Assembly: GCA_030640905.1 (NCBI GenBank)
Contig: DAOWIM010000163.1
Coordinates: 1-16,189 of the forward strand
Direction: 5' to 3'
DNA length: 16,189 bases
Source: a bacterium
GTDB taxonomy: Bacteria > Zixibacteria > MSB-5A5 > GN15 > FEB-12
Under the pieces are notes generated by a model that did not search any database, had not been told where the DNA came from, and was given only the letters and a program-made list of their open reading frames with translations. Below are positions 1 through 7,651 of the stretch, in pieces; within the stretch, counting starts at the first letter, position 1; the number at the start of each line of letters is the position of its first letter. The translations under genes were made by a program, and so were the position numbers.

Positions 1-135
1 ACACCGGCCCCTAAGATAGAAAAGAAAGCTCCGGCCAGGGAGAAGAGTCCCCAGAAGGTGAAGTCGACCGAGACCAAAAAGAAAACCGAGCCGGCCAAGA
101 CGAAACCTTCACCGACGAAGCGGAAACGGCGATAA
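1..135 (+). CDS. C-terminal tail of a Lys/Pro/Ala-rich basic protein (5' truncated by window)
   Basis: Reading frame 1 is open from the first base to a TAA at 133-135 and encodes 44 residues. Almost all are Lys, Pro, Ala, Thr, Glu or Arg, and the tail ends in KRKRR. Such low-complexity basic tails are typical of disordered nucleic-acid-binding extensions (histone H1-like proteins, HU with a tail, extended ribosomal or RNA-binding proteins). The folded part lies outside the window, so the product cannot be named. A strong intrinsic terminator 48 bases downstream supports this being the true 3' end of a transcription unit separate from hrcA. It could in principle be fortuitous open frame, but the composition bias and terminator argue for a real gene end. 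Confidence 0.6.
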   Translation, partial: TPAPKIEKKAPAREKSPQKVKSTETKKKTEPAKTKPSPTKRKRR

Positions 136-183
136 CGATCCGGTAGTTTAGCTACCGAAACAGTGTATCTTTTGCAAATCAAT

Positions 184-218
184 GGGCATGCTCGTTTAAT
201 GCGAGCATGCCCGTTTTT
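184..218 (+). terminator. Rho-independent terminator of the upstream gene
   Basis: A perfect 11-bp stem (GGGCATGCTCG at 184-194 with CGAGCATGCCC at 202-212) closes a 7-base loop and is followed by G and five T (214-218). It lies between the stop codon at 135 and the hrcA promoter region, so it should insulate the heat-shock operon from upstream transcription. A smaller 6-bp hairpin (CGGTAG at 141-146 with CTACCG at 152-157) precedes it and has no T-tract. Confidence 0.9.
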
Positions 219-220
219 CC

Positions 221-251
221 TTGACTTAGAGATAGAAATTCCACACATTAT
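221..251 (+). promoter_or_regulatory. Candidate sigma70-type promoter for the hrcA operon
   Basis: TTGACT (221-226) matches the -35 consensus at five of six positions. An AT-rich CATTAT (246-251) could be the -10, but the spacer of 19 is longer than the optimal 17. It lies just after the upstream terminator and just before the palindrome at 269-285, so the palindrome would sit around or just after the transcription start. The assignment rests on position and -35 quality only. Confidence 0.4.
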
Positions 252-265
252 AAAGCACTGACACG

Positions 266-289
266 ATGACTGCCATTATGGCAGTTCAT
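266..289 (+). promoter_or_regulatory. Perfect palindrome upstream of hrcA, putative operator (not CIRCE)
   Basis: The core ACTGCCAT-T-ATGGCAGT (269-285) is a perfect 8+8 inverted repeat about one base. Allowing one bulged T at 286, the arms extend to 266-289. It ends about 20 bases before the hrcA GTG start. HrcA normally binds CIRCE (TTAGCACTC-N9-GAGTGCTAA). No such sequence is visible here; the nearest fragment is a lone AAGCACTG at 253-260 without a matching right arm. The palindrome is therefore the best operator candidate, for HrcA or another repressor. As RNA it would form a short hairpin in the 5' leader. Confidence 0.5.
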
Positions 290-308
290 TGAATAGCAGG
301 TATTTAGC

Positions 309-1355
309 GTGGCCTTTGAGAATCTAACAGAACGAGAAAAACGTATCCTCCAGAACCTGATTACGTTTTACATATCAACCGCCGATCCGGTAGGATCGCG
401 GGTGATAGCCAACAGGTTCAAGATGGGGATATCATCGGCGACCATTCGCAACACCCTTCAGGACCTTGAGGAACTCGGGTTGATAGAGCAGCCGCATACC
501 TCGGCAGGACGAATCCCGACAGACTTGGGTTACCGGGTTTACGTCGACTATCTGGTCAAACCGGAGATTCTCAGTGAGCCGGAGAAACAAATGATCCGCG
601 ACGGTCTCCTTCGTGACGGTAGAGGGATTGGCGAAATTCTCGGCCAGACGTGCAAGATTCTTGGGGACATCACCCAGCAACTGGGCGTTAGTATTGCTCC
701 GCGATTTGAAGAAGGTATCCTGCAGCGGCTTGAGTTGATTCCAATCACCGACGAACGAATCATGGTGGTGGTGGTGGTCAAGTCGGGGTTGGCGCGTAGT
801 GTTATTATCGAGATTGAAACGTCGATTGCGGAGAGATCGTTGCGCGAGGTCGAAGTACTTCTTAACGAACGTCTTTCCGGTCTTACACTTGGCGAAATAC
901 GCAAGACGATTTCCCAGCGGCTCTCCGATGTTTCCGGCGAGGGCAAGTTGATTAAGATGGTCGTTGATTCGCGCGATAAAATATGGCACGATCATCGGGC
1001 TGACGATGTTCATATCTCGGGTGCGGATAACCTGATCAGACAACCGGAATTTACCGATCCCGGCCGTATCCAGGACCTTGTGAAAATCCTCGGTGATAGC
1101 GGCGTCATCTCGGAGTTTTTGGAACAGGCTCCGGAGGAGGGATTATTTATCACGATTGGACGGGAGAGTAAGTTCCACAAAATACTCGACTGTTCTTTGG
1201 TAAGTTCCACCTACAAAGTTGGCAAGATCACCGGCACGATCGGCGTCATTGGTCCGACTCGTATGCCGTACAGCAAATTAGTATCAATTGTTAATTATAC
1301 GGCCAGAACAATCTCCGAGGCTCTTACGGGGATCAACACCAAGAAGGAAGAATAA
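309..1355 (+). CDS. hrcA: Heat-inducible transcription repressor HrcA
   Basis: A 348-residue protein, the usual HrcA length. Residues 1 to about 80 form the winged-helix DNA-binding domain with hallmark HrcA stretches: LTEREKRIL, ADPVGSR, SSATIRNTLQDLEELGLIEQPHTSAGRIPT and YRVYVDYL. The remainder is the GAF-like and dimerisation part, ending in IGVIGPTRMPYSKLVSIV, the conserved C-terminal signature. HrcA represses class I heat-shock genes, and its activity depends on GroEL in the species studied. It opens the chaperone operon, ending 3 bases before grpE. The start is GTG at 309, with a modest purine-rich AGCAGG at 295-300. A run of five Val codons (766-780) is part of the reading frame. The family assignment is secure; the operator used here is uncertain because no CIRCE was found. 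Confidence 0.96.
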   Translation: MAFENLTEREKRILQNLITFYISTADPVGSRVIANRFKMGISSATIRNTLQDLEELGLIEQPHTSAGRIPTDLGYRVYVDYLVKPEILSEPEKQMIRDGLLRDGRGIGEILGQTCKILGDITQQLGVSIAPRFEEGILQRLELIPITDERIMVVVVVKSGLARSVIIEIETSIAERSLREVEVLLNERLSGLTLGEIRKTISQRLSDVSGEGKLIKMVVDSRDKIWHDHRADDVHISGADNLIRQPEFTDPGRIQDLVKILGDSGVISEFLEQAPEEGLFITIGRESKFHKILDCSLVSSTYKVGKITGTIGVIGPTRMPYSKLVSIVNYTARTISEALTGINTKKEE

Positions 1356-1358
1356 GCA

Positions 1359-2009
1359 ATGGCCCGCAAGAAAGAGATTGAGGTCGAAGTACGCAACGGC
1401 GAGGAAGTAGCTGACGCCGAACAGACTCCGACCGAGGATAATCAGGAAGAATTAGACAACAGTGCGGTCGAGGCCGAGGCAACAGAGGATGAATCTGACA
1501 AGGCAGTGGCTGAGGATGCGGGTGAGAGTCTTCAGGATAAGATTGCCGGTTTGGATGACAAACTTCTTCGGGCTGCAGCGGAGTTTGACAACTACAAGAA
1601 ACGTGTGTCTCGACAGTATGGACAGATTGAGAGCAATGCTACCGGAGCAGTTCTCAAGGAGTTGCTTGAGATAGTTGACAATTTCCAGCGGGCTCTTTCG
1701 CATACCGACGAGAATACGACGCTTGAATCGTTCCGTGATGGCATCGGGTTGATCTTTGACCAGATTGGCGGCCTGTTGACGAAGTATGATGTAACCCCTA
1801 TCGAAGCAATCGGAAAACCGTTCGATCCTAACCTTCACGAAGCGATGATGCAAGTGGAGACCGAGGAGTACGAGGAAGGCATAGTCTGTCTTGAGATGAC
1901 TCGTGGGTATCGGCAGGGCGATCGAGTTTTGCGACACAGCAAAGTTGGGGTCAGCAGTGGTATGGCCAAAGAAGGTGCTGCCGGTGACGATGAAAAATCG
2001 AAAAAATGA
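1359..2009 (+). CDS. grpE: Nucleotide exchange factor GrpE
   Basis: A 216-residue GrpE. Residues 1 to about 55 are a very acidic, probably disordered N-terminal extension. About 56-135 form the long dimeric coiled-coil helices, including AAAEFDNYKKRVSRQ (72-86) and the ELLEIVDNFQRAL segment. About 140-202 form the C-terminal beta domain that contacts the DnaK ATPase domain, with PFDPNLHEAMMQ (154-165) and TRGYRQGDRVLRHSKVGVS (181-199). GrpE releases ADP from DnaK in the DnaK-DnaJ cycle. The ATG start follows AAGGAAG (1344-1350) at good spacing and is only 3 bases after the hrcA stop, indicating translational coupling. A short acidic/lysine tail follows the beta domain. No unusual residues were seen. 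Confidence 0.96.
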   Translation: MARKKEIEVEVRNGEEVADAEQTPTEDNQEELDNSAVEAEATEDESDKAVAEDAGESLQDKIAGLDDKLLRAAAEFDNYKKRVSRQYGQIESNATGAVLKELLEIVDNFQRALSHTDENTTLESFRDGIGLIFDQIGGLLTKYDVTPIEAIGKPFDPNLHEAMMQVETEEYEEGIVCLEMTRGYRQGDRVLRHSKVGVSSGMAKEGAAGDDEKSKK

Positions 2010-2043
2010 GTATTGTTGATATAGAGAAAAGGAGAATTGGATC

Positions 2044-3984
2044 GTGGGTAAGATAATTGGAATCGATCTGGGCACTACCAACTCGTGTGTGGCTGTTCTT
2101 GAGGGTAACGAAGGGGTAGTCATCCCCAATCTTGAGGGCTCGCGCACGACACCTTCGGTTGTTGCCTTTGCAAAAGATGGCGAGCGTCTGGTAGGCGCGG
2201 CGGCCAAACGACAGGCTGTGACTAATCCGGAAAATACAATCTTTTCGGTCAAGCGGTTCATGGGACGGCGACACAACGAAGTGTCCGAAGAAGAGAAGAT
2301 CGTACCATACGTTGTCACCGAGAACGAGAAGGGCGCGGTCCTTATTGAGATTCAGGGTCAAAAGTATGCCCCGCCCGAGATTTCTGCGATGACTCTTCAG
2401 GCGCTCAAGAAAGCAGCCGAGAGTTATCTCGGCGAGGAAGTTACCCAGGCCGTTATCACTGTTCCGGCCTACTTCAATGACTCGCAACGTCAGGCCACCA
2501 AAGATGCCGGCAAAATTGCCGGACTTGAAGTGTTGCGGATTATTAATGAACCGACGGCAGCTTCTCTGGCCTACGGTCTCCAGAAGAACGTCAACCAGAA
2601 AATTGCTGTGTTCGATCTGGGCGGCGGTACGTTTGATGTCTCGATCCTTGAGATCGGCGACGGTGTTTTTGAGGTGCGCTCAACCAACGGTGATACGCAT
2701 CTCGGTGGTGACGATTTTGACCAGTGTGTGATCGACTGGATGGCCGAAGAATTCCTCAAAACGCAGGGCATTGATCTTCGCAAAGATAGAATGGCGTTGC
2801 AACGCCTGAAAGAGGCTGCCGAAAAAGCCAAGATCGAGCTTTCCTCAACGATGCAGACAAATATTAATCTGCCGTTCGTGACCGCCGATCAGGCGGGGCC
2901 GAAACATCTCGACCTGACTCTGTCGCGCTCCAAGTTCGAACAGCTTTGCGATCATTTGATTCAGCGTACTGCCGAACCATGTCGTCGCGCGCTTGCCGAT
3001 GCTAAACTGTCGACCGGTGATATCGATGAGGTTGTTCTGGTTGGTGGGATGACGCGTATGCCCAAGGTGATCGAACTGACCAAAGAACTGTTCGGCAAGG
3101 AACCGCACAAGGGTGTCAACCCCGATGAGGTCGTTGCTGTTGGTGCGGCTATTCAGGGTGGTGTTCTGGCGGGCGACATGCAGGATATCGTACTGCTTGA
3201 TGTCACTCCACTTTCGCTCGGTATCGAAACGCTGGGCGGTGTCAACACTCGGCTGATCGAGCGCAACACAACTATACCAACCAAGAAATCACAGATATTC
3301 TCAACGGCCGATGACAACCAGACGGCGGTATCGATTCATGTGTTGCAGGGCGAACGGAAAATGGCTATCGACAACCGTACGCTTGGTCGTTTTGATCTGG
3401 TCGGTATCCCGGCGGCGCCCCGGGGCATGCCACAGATCGAGGTAGGCTTTGATATCGATGCTAACGGTATAGTTCATGTCTCGGCGAAGGATAAAGCGAC
3501 CGGGAAAGAGCAGTCGGTTCGTATCGAAGTCTCATCCGGTCTCTCCGATGAGGAGATCAATCGTATGGTTGACGACGCCGACAAGTTCTCCGAGGAAGAT
3601 GAGAAAAAGGCCGGTCTGATCCAGGCGCGCAACGAAGCCGATCAACTTGTCTATACTACGGAGAAAACGGTCAAAGAACACGGCGATAAAATATCCGACG
3701 ATGAAAAGAAAAAAGTCGAAGAGGCCATCAAGAAGGTCAAAGACGTTCTTGATAGTGAGTCGGTGGAAACTATCAATGCCGCCAAGGAAGAGTTGATGGC
3801 TGCGTCGCACAAGATTGCCGAGGAGATGTACAAGGCTTCGCAGGCTGAGGCTGACGCCGGTGGTGCGCCGGGTGCGGCTGACGGAACCGAGCAGGCGGCC
3901 GATGGCGCTGAAACCGAACCGGGTCAGTCGAAGGACGGAGCGGTCGATGCCGATTTCGAAGTCGTCGACGATGACAAGAGCTAA
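2044..3984 (+). CDS. dnaK: Molecular chaperone DnaK (Hsp70)
   Basis: A 646-residue full-length Hsp70. The N-terminal ATPase domain (about 1-380) shows the phosphate-1 loop GIDLGTTNS (6-14), the EPTAASLAYGL connecting motif, phosphate-2 VFDLGGGTFDVSIL, and adenosine motif VLVGGMTRMPK. The linker and beta substrate-binding domain begin at LLDVTPLSLGIETLGG. The helical lid is followed by a Gly/Ala/Asp-rich disordered tail ending in an acidic VDADFEVVDDDKS, like the conserved bacterial DnaK tail. The N-terminal quadrant insert found in Gram-negative DnaKs appears to be present after KRFMGRR. The start is GTG at 2044, with a strong AAAGGAG at 2028-2034. It sits between grpE (34-base gap) and dnaJ (10-base gap). 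It folds nascent and stress-denatured proteins with DnaJ and GrpE. Confidence 0.98.
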   Translation: MGKIIGIDLGTTNSCVAVLEGNEGVVIPNLEGSRTTPSVVAFAKDGERLVGAAAKRQAVTNPENTIFSVKRFMGRRHNEVSEEEKIVPYVVTENEKGAVLIEIQGQKYAPPEISAMTLQALKKAAESYLGEEVTQAVITVPAYFNDSQRQATKDAGKIAGLEVLRIINEPTAASLAYGLQKNVNQKIAVFDLGGGTFDVSILEIGDGVFEVRSTNGDTHLGGDDFDQCVIDWMAEEFLKTQGIDLRKDRMALQRLKEAAEKAKIELSSTMQTNINLPFVTADQAGPKHLDLTLSRSKFEQLCDHLIQRTAEPCRRALADAKLSTGDIDEVVLVGGMTRMPKVIELTKELFGKEPHKGVNPDEVVAVGAAIQGGVLAGDMQDIVLLDVTPLSLGIETLGGVNTRLIERNTTIPTKKSQIFSTADDNQTAVSIHVLQGERKMAIDNRTLGRFDLVGIPAAPRGMPQIEVGFDIDANGIVHVSAKDKATGKEQSVRIEVSSGLSDEEINRMVDDADKFSEEDEKKAGLIQARNEADQLVYTTEKTVKEHGDKISDDEKKKVEEAIKKVKDVLDSESVETINAAKEELMAASHKIAEEMYKASQAEADAGGAPGAADGTEQAADGAETEPGQSKDGAVDADFEVVDDDKS

Positions 3985-3994
3985 GCCGTAGCGC

Positions 3995-5149
3995 ATGAGC
4001 AAGAGGGATTATTATGAGGTACTCGGGGTCGGGCGTGATGCCGACGAGGCTGCAGTCAAGTCGGCCTATCGCAAACTGGCGCTGAAGTATCATCCCGACC
4101 GTAACCCCGGTAACAACCAGGCCGAAGAGAGTTTCAAGGAGGCAACCGAAGCTTACGAGATCCTTAAGGACGCTCAGAAGCGCCAGGCGTACGATCAGTT
4201 CGGACACGCCGGGCTCGGTCAGGGGGCGGGGTTTGGTGGTTTCGGTGGTGGTGGGTTTGATGTCAGCGATGCGCTTCGGGCTTTCATGCGTGACTTTGGT
4301 TCCGGGTCAATCTTTGAGGAATTTTTCGGCATGGGATCGGGAGGGGCGCGACGCCAAAGAAATCGTGGCGAGGACCTCCGCATTCAGATCAGCCCAACGC
4401 TCGAAGAGATTGCTACCGGTATTACCAAATCTATCAAGGTGAAACGGCTGATTCGTTGCGATACTTGCGGCGGTTCAGGGGTTGCCGTTGGTTCCTCCAA
4501 GAGTACGTGCCATCAGTGTCAGGGGGCCGGACAGGTGCGAACGGTTACGCGTACTTTTCTCGGCACCGTTCAGCAGGTGCAGCCGTGTAATGTATGTCGT
4601 GGTTCCGGCGAAATAATTGCCAACGCCTGCCGCTTTTGTAATGGTGATGGACGGGTACGCGGTTCTTCGACTGTCGATATCAAGATTCCACCCGGTGTGG
4701 CCAGCGGAAATTATATGACACTGGAAAACATGGGCAACGCTGCTTCTCATAACGGTGAACCGGGCGACCTGATTGTCATATTCGATGAGAAGAAGCACGA
4801 TATCTTCACGCGTCACGATGACAATGTTATCTGCGATTTTCCAATCTCGTTCACACTGGCGGCGATGGGGGGAGAGATCAACGTTCCGACCCTCAGCGGA
4901 GAGGAAACGATCAAGATTCCCACCGGGACTCAGCCGGGAAAAGTCTTCAAGTTGCGCGGCAAGGGTATCCCGCATCTGCATCGTCACGGCAAAGGTGACG
5001 AGCTTGTTCGGGTCTTTGTCTGGGTGCCGACAAAACTAAGCGCCGATGACAAGAAACTGCTGAAGGAGCTATCCGGATCCGAATCGTTCCGTCCACCGAA
5101 AGCAGGAAAATCGTTTCTGGACAAACTGAAAGGCACTCTTGGCGTATGA
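3995..5149 (+). CDS. dnaJ: Chaperone protein DnaJ (Hsp40, class A)
   Basis: A 384-residue class A J-protein with all domains. The J domain (about 4-70) has the catalytic HPD at 33-35 that stimulates DnaK ATPase. The Gly/Phe linker (about 72-118) contains FDVSDALRAFMRDFG. The zinc domain has four CxxCxGxG-type repeats with Cys pairs 155/158, 172/175, 198/201 and 212/215. Two C-terminal beta domains bind client protein. The fourth zinc repeat reads CRFCNGDG, with Asp instead of the usual Ser or Lys, within normal variation. The start ATG lies 10 bases after the dnaK stop; no strong Shine-Dalgarno is visible, so coupling to dnaK translation is likely. Its stop overlaps the next start in an ATGA arrangement. 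Confidence 0.97.
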   Translation: MSKRDYYEVLGVGRDADEAAVKSAYRKLALKYHPDRNPGNNQAEESFKEATEAYEILKDAQKRQAYDQFGHAGLGQGAGFGGFGGGGFDVSDALRAFMRDFGSGSIFEEFFGMGSGGARRQRNRGEDLRIQISPTLEEIATGITKSIKVKRLIRCDTCGGSGVAVGSSKSTCHQCQGAGQVRTVTRTFLGTVQQVQPCNVCRGSGEIIANACRFCNGDGRVRGSSTVDIKIPPGVASGNYMTLENMGNAASHNGEPGDLIVIFDEKKHDIFTRHDDNVICDFPISFTLAAMGGEINVPTLSGEETIKIPTGTQPGKVFKLRGKGIPHLHRHGKGDELVRVFVWVPTKLSADDKKLLKELSGSESFRPPKAGKSFLDKLKGTLGV

Positions 5150-6036
5150 GCAACTCCTCTGAAAAACCGAATGCCTACCTTGAAGTCAGACTGGAAGTAC
5201 CAACCACGCTTTCCGACGCAGTATGCAATTTTATCATTGATAATATCTGTTCAGGTCTCGTTTTGGAAGAAGAAGAGGGTAGCTCTCTGACGTCAATCGC
5301 ATTTTACGTTCCGACCAGTGACGATAAAGATTATGTCGTCAAGCTCGGAGGCTATCTGGCCGAGCTGGTGGGAGAGGAAATGCCGAGCGTTCCTGCGCTC
5401 CGGAGAAAAGTAATCAGGAATCTGGAATGGACCGAGCAGTACAAAAAATCGATCAAGTCAATTCGTGTCGATCCCGACGTTCTGATTCGTCCACCCTGGG
5501 CGGAGGTCCCCGCCGGTATCAAGCAGGATATCATTATCGAGCCGAAGATGGCGTTTGGTACCGGTAGTCACGAAACGACCCGGACCTGTTTGCGTCTCAT
5601 TCGCGGACGTTTCAACTGGCCGGGGAGATTTCTGGATGTTGGCTGTGGCTCGGGCGTGCTCTCGATTTTGGCCGACCGGATGGGCGCTACATATATCAAA
5701 GCGATTGATTATGATATTGCCGCGGTGGATAACACCAACGAGAATTTTGTGATCAACAAAGTGAAAGCTCCCCACGAAGTAATCCTCGGTTCACTGGAAC
5801 AATGTGAGAACGATGAACCGTACGGCTTTGTAGCTGTCAACATAATCAAGAGCGTCATCCTGCCGCGAATTTCGCAATTGGCCGCGCTGGTTGCAAAAGG
5901 TGGCACGATGATCCTATCTGGTCTCCTCGAGCCGGACCTTCCGGAAGTATCGGCTGCTCTTAGAGAAGCTGGGCTTGACAACTATGAAACCGTTAACGAG
6001 AACGAATGGTTTTCGTTCATAGTGGTTCGAGACTAA
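5146..6036 (+). CDS. prmA: Ribosomal protein L11 methyltransferase PrmA
   Basis: A 296-residue class I SAM methyltransferase that trimethylates ribosomal protein L11. The small N-terminal domain (about 1-90) should bind L11. The catalytic part carries the PrmA signature MAFGTGSHETTRTC (from residue 135), SAM-binding motif I FLDVGCGSGVLSILA (about 162-176), and AVNIIKS around residue 230, matching the family's N-I-L substrate-side motif. It ends with a typical PrmA C-terminus, NEWFSFIVVRD. The ATG overlaps the dnaJ stop by four bases (ATGA), implying translational coupling. The position between dnaJ and rsmE matches the known yqeT position in the B. subtilis dnaK operon. Confidence 0.93.
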   Translation: MSNSSEKPNAYLEVRLEVPTTLSDAVCNFIIDNICSGLVLEEEEGSSLTSIAFYVPTSDDKDYVVKLGGYLAELVGEEMPSVPALRRKVIRNLEWTEQYKKSIKSIRVDPDVLIRPPWAEVPAGIKQDIIIEPKMAFGTGSHETTRTCLRLIRGRFNWPGRFLDVGCGSGVLSILADRMGATYIKAIDYDIAAVDNTNENFVINKVKAPHEVILGSLEQCENDEPYGFVAVNIIKSVILPRISQLAALVAKGGTMILSGLLEPDLPEVSAALREAGLDNYETVNENEWFSFIVVRD

Positions 6037-6039
6037 ATC

Positions 6040-6789
6040 GTGGAACCGCCTGTTTTTTATGCCCCTCCCGAGTCGTTTGAAGGGGACGATGTCTCGCTGT
6101 CAGCCGATGAATCCCGCCACGCTACCCGCGTGATGCGGCTCACTCTCGGCGCTCAGGTTATTGTGATTGATGGGCTCGGCTCCGCTTGGAGAGGGACGAT
6201 CTCAAGGGTAGGACCGAGGAAACCGGTGGAAGTACGTCTGCATGCGGAAGTGCGGAACTTCGGTGAACCGGCTGTCATTCTCACGCTCGCCGCCGGTCTC
6301 TCAAGCGGTTCCAAGTTTGACACTGTCGTTGAAAAAGGCACCGAACTTGGTGTCAAGCGTTTCGTACCATTGCTTACAGAGAAATCGATGGTTAAAGTTG
6401 AGGACCCTCGTCGCGGTCGCAGTCGCCGTACTCGGTTGGAAAAAGTTGCGCTGGCGGCTATCAAGCAGTGTCGTCGGTCGTATCGACCCGAAGTTACGGT
6501 GCCGACAAAGTTCTCCGATTATCTAAGCGAAACCGAAACTGATTCGATCAATCTCATTTTTCATCCGTCGGCGAGCAGGGAGACCCTCAACGATATTCTT
6601 GCCGGGCAGAAGCCCAGACGGGTGTCGTTGTTGTTGGGGCCGGAAGCCGGGTTCTCTGAAGATGAGCTTGAGGCGGCGGTTAAGGCCGGCTATACTCTGG
6701 TTTCACTGGGGGAACGAATACTGCGCACCGAAAACGCAGCTCCGACAGCGACGGCTCTGGTGATGAATCTCCTGGGTGAGTTGAGTTAA
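6040..6789 (+). CDS. rsmE: 16S rRNA (uracil1498-N3)-methyltransferase RsmE
   Basis: A 249-residue SPOUT-superfamily enzyme that makes m3U1498 in 16S rRNA. The N-terminal PUA-like RNA-binding domain (about 1-70) contains SRHATRVMRLTLG (25-37). The SPOUT domain shows the RsmE hallmarks KGTELGVKRFVPLLTEKS (99-116), LGPEAGFSEDELEAA (199-213) and LGERILRTENAAPTA (223-237), which form the knotted SAM site. The GTG start at 6040 is 3 bases after the prmA stop, so it is the sixth gene of the tight hrcA run, as in Bacillus (yqeU). GTG as start is inferred: it gives the conserved RsmE N-terminus and nothing upstream fits better. No terminator is visible after it, so transcription may continue into the peptidase gene. 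Confidence 0.93.
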   Translation: MEPPVFYAPPESFEGDDVSLSADESRHATRVMRLTLGAQVIVIDGLGSAWRGTISRVGPRKPVEVRLHAEVRNFGEPAVILTLAAGLSSGSKFDTVVEKGTELGVKRFVPLLTEKSMVKVEDPRRGRSRRTRLEKVALAAIKQCRRSYRPEVTVPTKFSDYLSETETDSINLIFHPSASRETLNDILAGQKPRRVSLLLGPEAGFSEDELEAAVKAGYTLVSLGERILRTENAAPTATALVMNLLGELS

Positions 6790-6817
6790 TCTCAATCTTT
6801 CCGATAATAGTATTGTT

Positions 6818-7600
6818 ATGACAGCACTGATCTATATCCTGATTGGTCTGGTCGGTTTGGCGATTGGATCGTTTCTGAATGTGGTGATCTATCGGGTTCC
6901 ACGTAAGGTGCGGTTTTTGGCCAGCCGGTCGGTTTGTCCGCAGTGCAAAGGTCAACTTCGCTGGTACCATAACGTACCTGTTCTCAGCTATCTTTTTCTC
7001 CGTGGCCGGTGCGGTCTCTGCGGTGCAAGCATTTCTGCTCGGTATCCTCTGGTGGAGATTCTGAACGCTCTGTTCTTTGTCTATTTCTACTGGCAGTGTG
7101 GCCTCTCCCTCCAGTTCGGGGTTTTTGCTTTTCTGGGGTCGGTGCTCTTGTGCATCTTCTTTATCGATCTCGATTTTCAGATCATTCCCGATGTGATCAC
7201 CTTGCCGGGGATGGTTATCGGCCTGGGAATCTCTCTGCTTCCCGGGGGAATAGGAATTGCCCAGGCATCTATCGGACTTCTGGTCGGCGGCGGAGCGTTA
7301 TATCTGGTGGCTCTGCTCGGTGATTTTCTCTTCAAGAAGGAGTCGATGGGCGGGGGAGATATCAAGATGGCGGCGATGCTCGGTGCCTTTCTTGGCTGGC
7401 AGAAAGTTGTCTTTGTTTTCATGGCTTCAGCCTGTATCGGGCTGGTTGTGTCGCTTGTGCTGATGGCTTTTTCCGCTAAACTCAGGCAGGAGCGGGTGGT
7501 TCCGTTCGGGCCGTTTCTGGCAGCTGCAGCGATGGTCGCGATTATCTATGGTGACCAGATAATCGGTTTCTATATTGCCAATTTCCTGCCCGGAAACTAA
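6818..7600 (+). CDS. pilD: Type IV prepilin peptidase / leader peptidase (A24 family)
   Basis: A 260-residue polytopic inner-membrane aspartic protease that cleaves, and usually N-methylates, prepilins and type II secretion pseudopilins. The N-terminal GSFLNVVIYRVPR (17-29) and the cytoplasmic zinc loop with Cys 40/43 and 65/68 followed by RYPLVE (75-80) are the bifunctional PilD/GspO signature. Catalytic Asp residues are D117 in FIDLD and D181 in the GGGDIKM motif, the family's GxGD. About seven hydrophobic segments follow one another. The ATG at 6818 has no clear Shine-Dalgarno. It lies 28 bases after rsmE, so it may be read through from the chaperone operon or have its own weak promoter. 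No pilin or secretion genes are in the window, so whether it serves type IV pili, type II secretion or both is open. Confidence 0.92.
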   Translation: MTALIYILIGLVGLAIGSFLNVVIYRVPRKVRFLASRSVCPQCKGQLRWYHNVPVLSYLFLRGRCGLCGASISARYPLVEILNALFFVYFYWQCGLSLQFGVFAFLGSVLLCIFFIDLDFQIIPDVITLPGMVIGLGISLLPGGIGIAQASIGLLVGGGALYLVALLGDFLFKKESMGGGDIKMAAMLGAFLGWQKVVFVFMASACIGLVVSLVLMAFSAKLRQERVVPFGPFLAAAAMVAIIYGDQIIGFYIANFLPGN

Positions 7601-7651
7601 GCCAGTATCTCTCCAAATCGAGCGTTTTTTACCGATAATCTTTACAGGACC

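Noticed and set aside
763..780. GTG trinucleotide run in hrcA as a possible phase-variable repeat
   Set aside because: Only a few copies, in a buried Val-rich beta strand, and a trinucleotide cannot shift the frame.
3532..4207. Long - strand frames opposite dnaK and dnaJ
   Set aside because: Shadows of strongly biased codons in well-defined chaperone genes; no start signals or domains.
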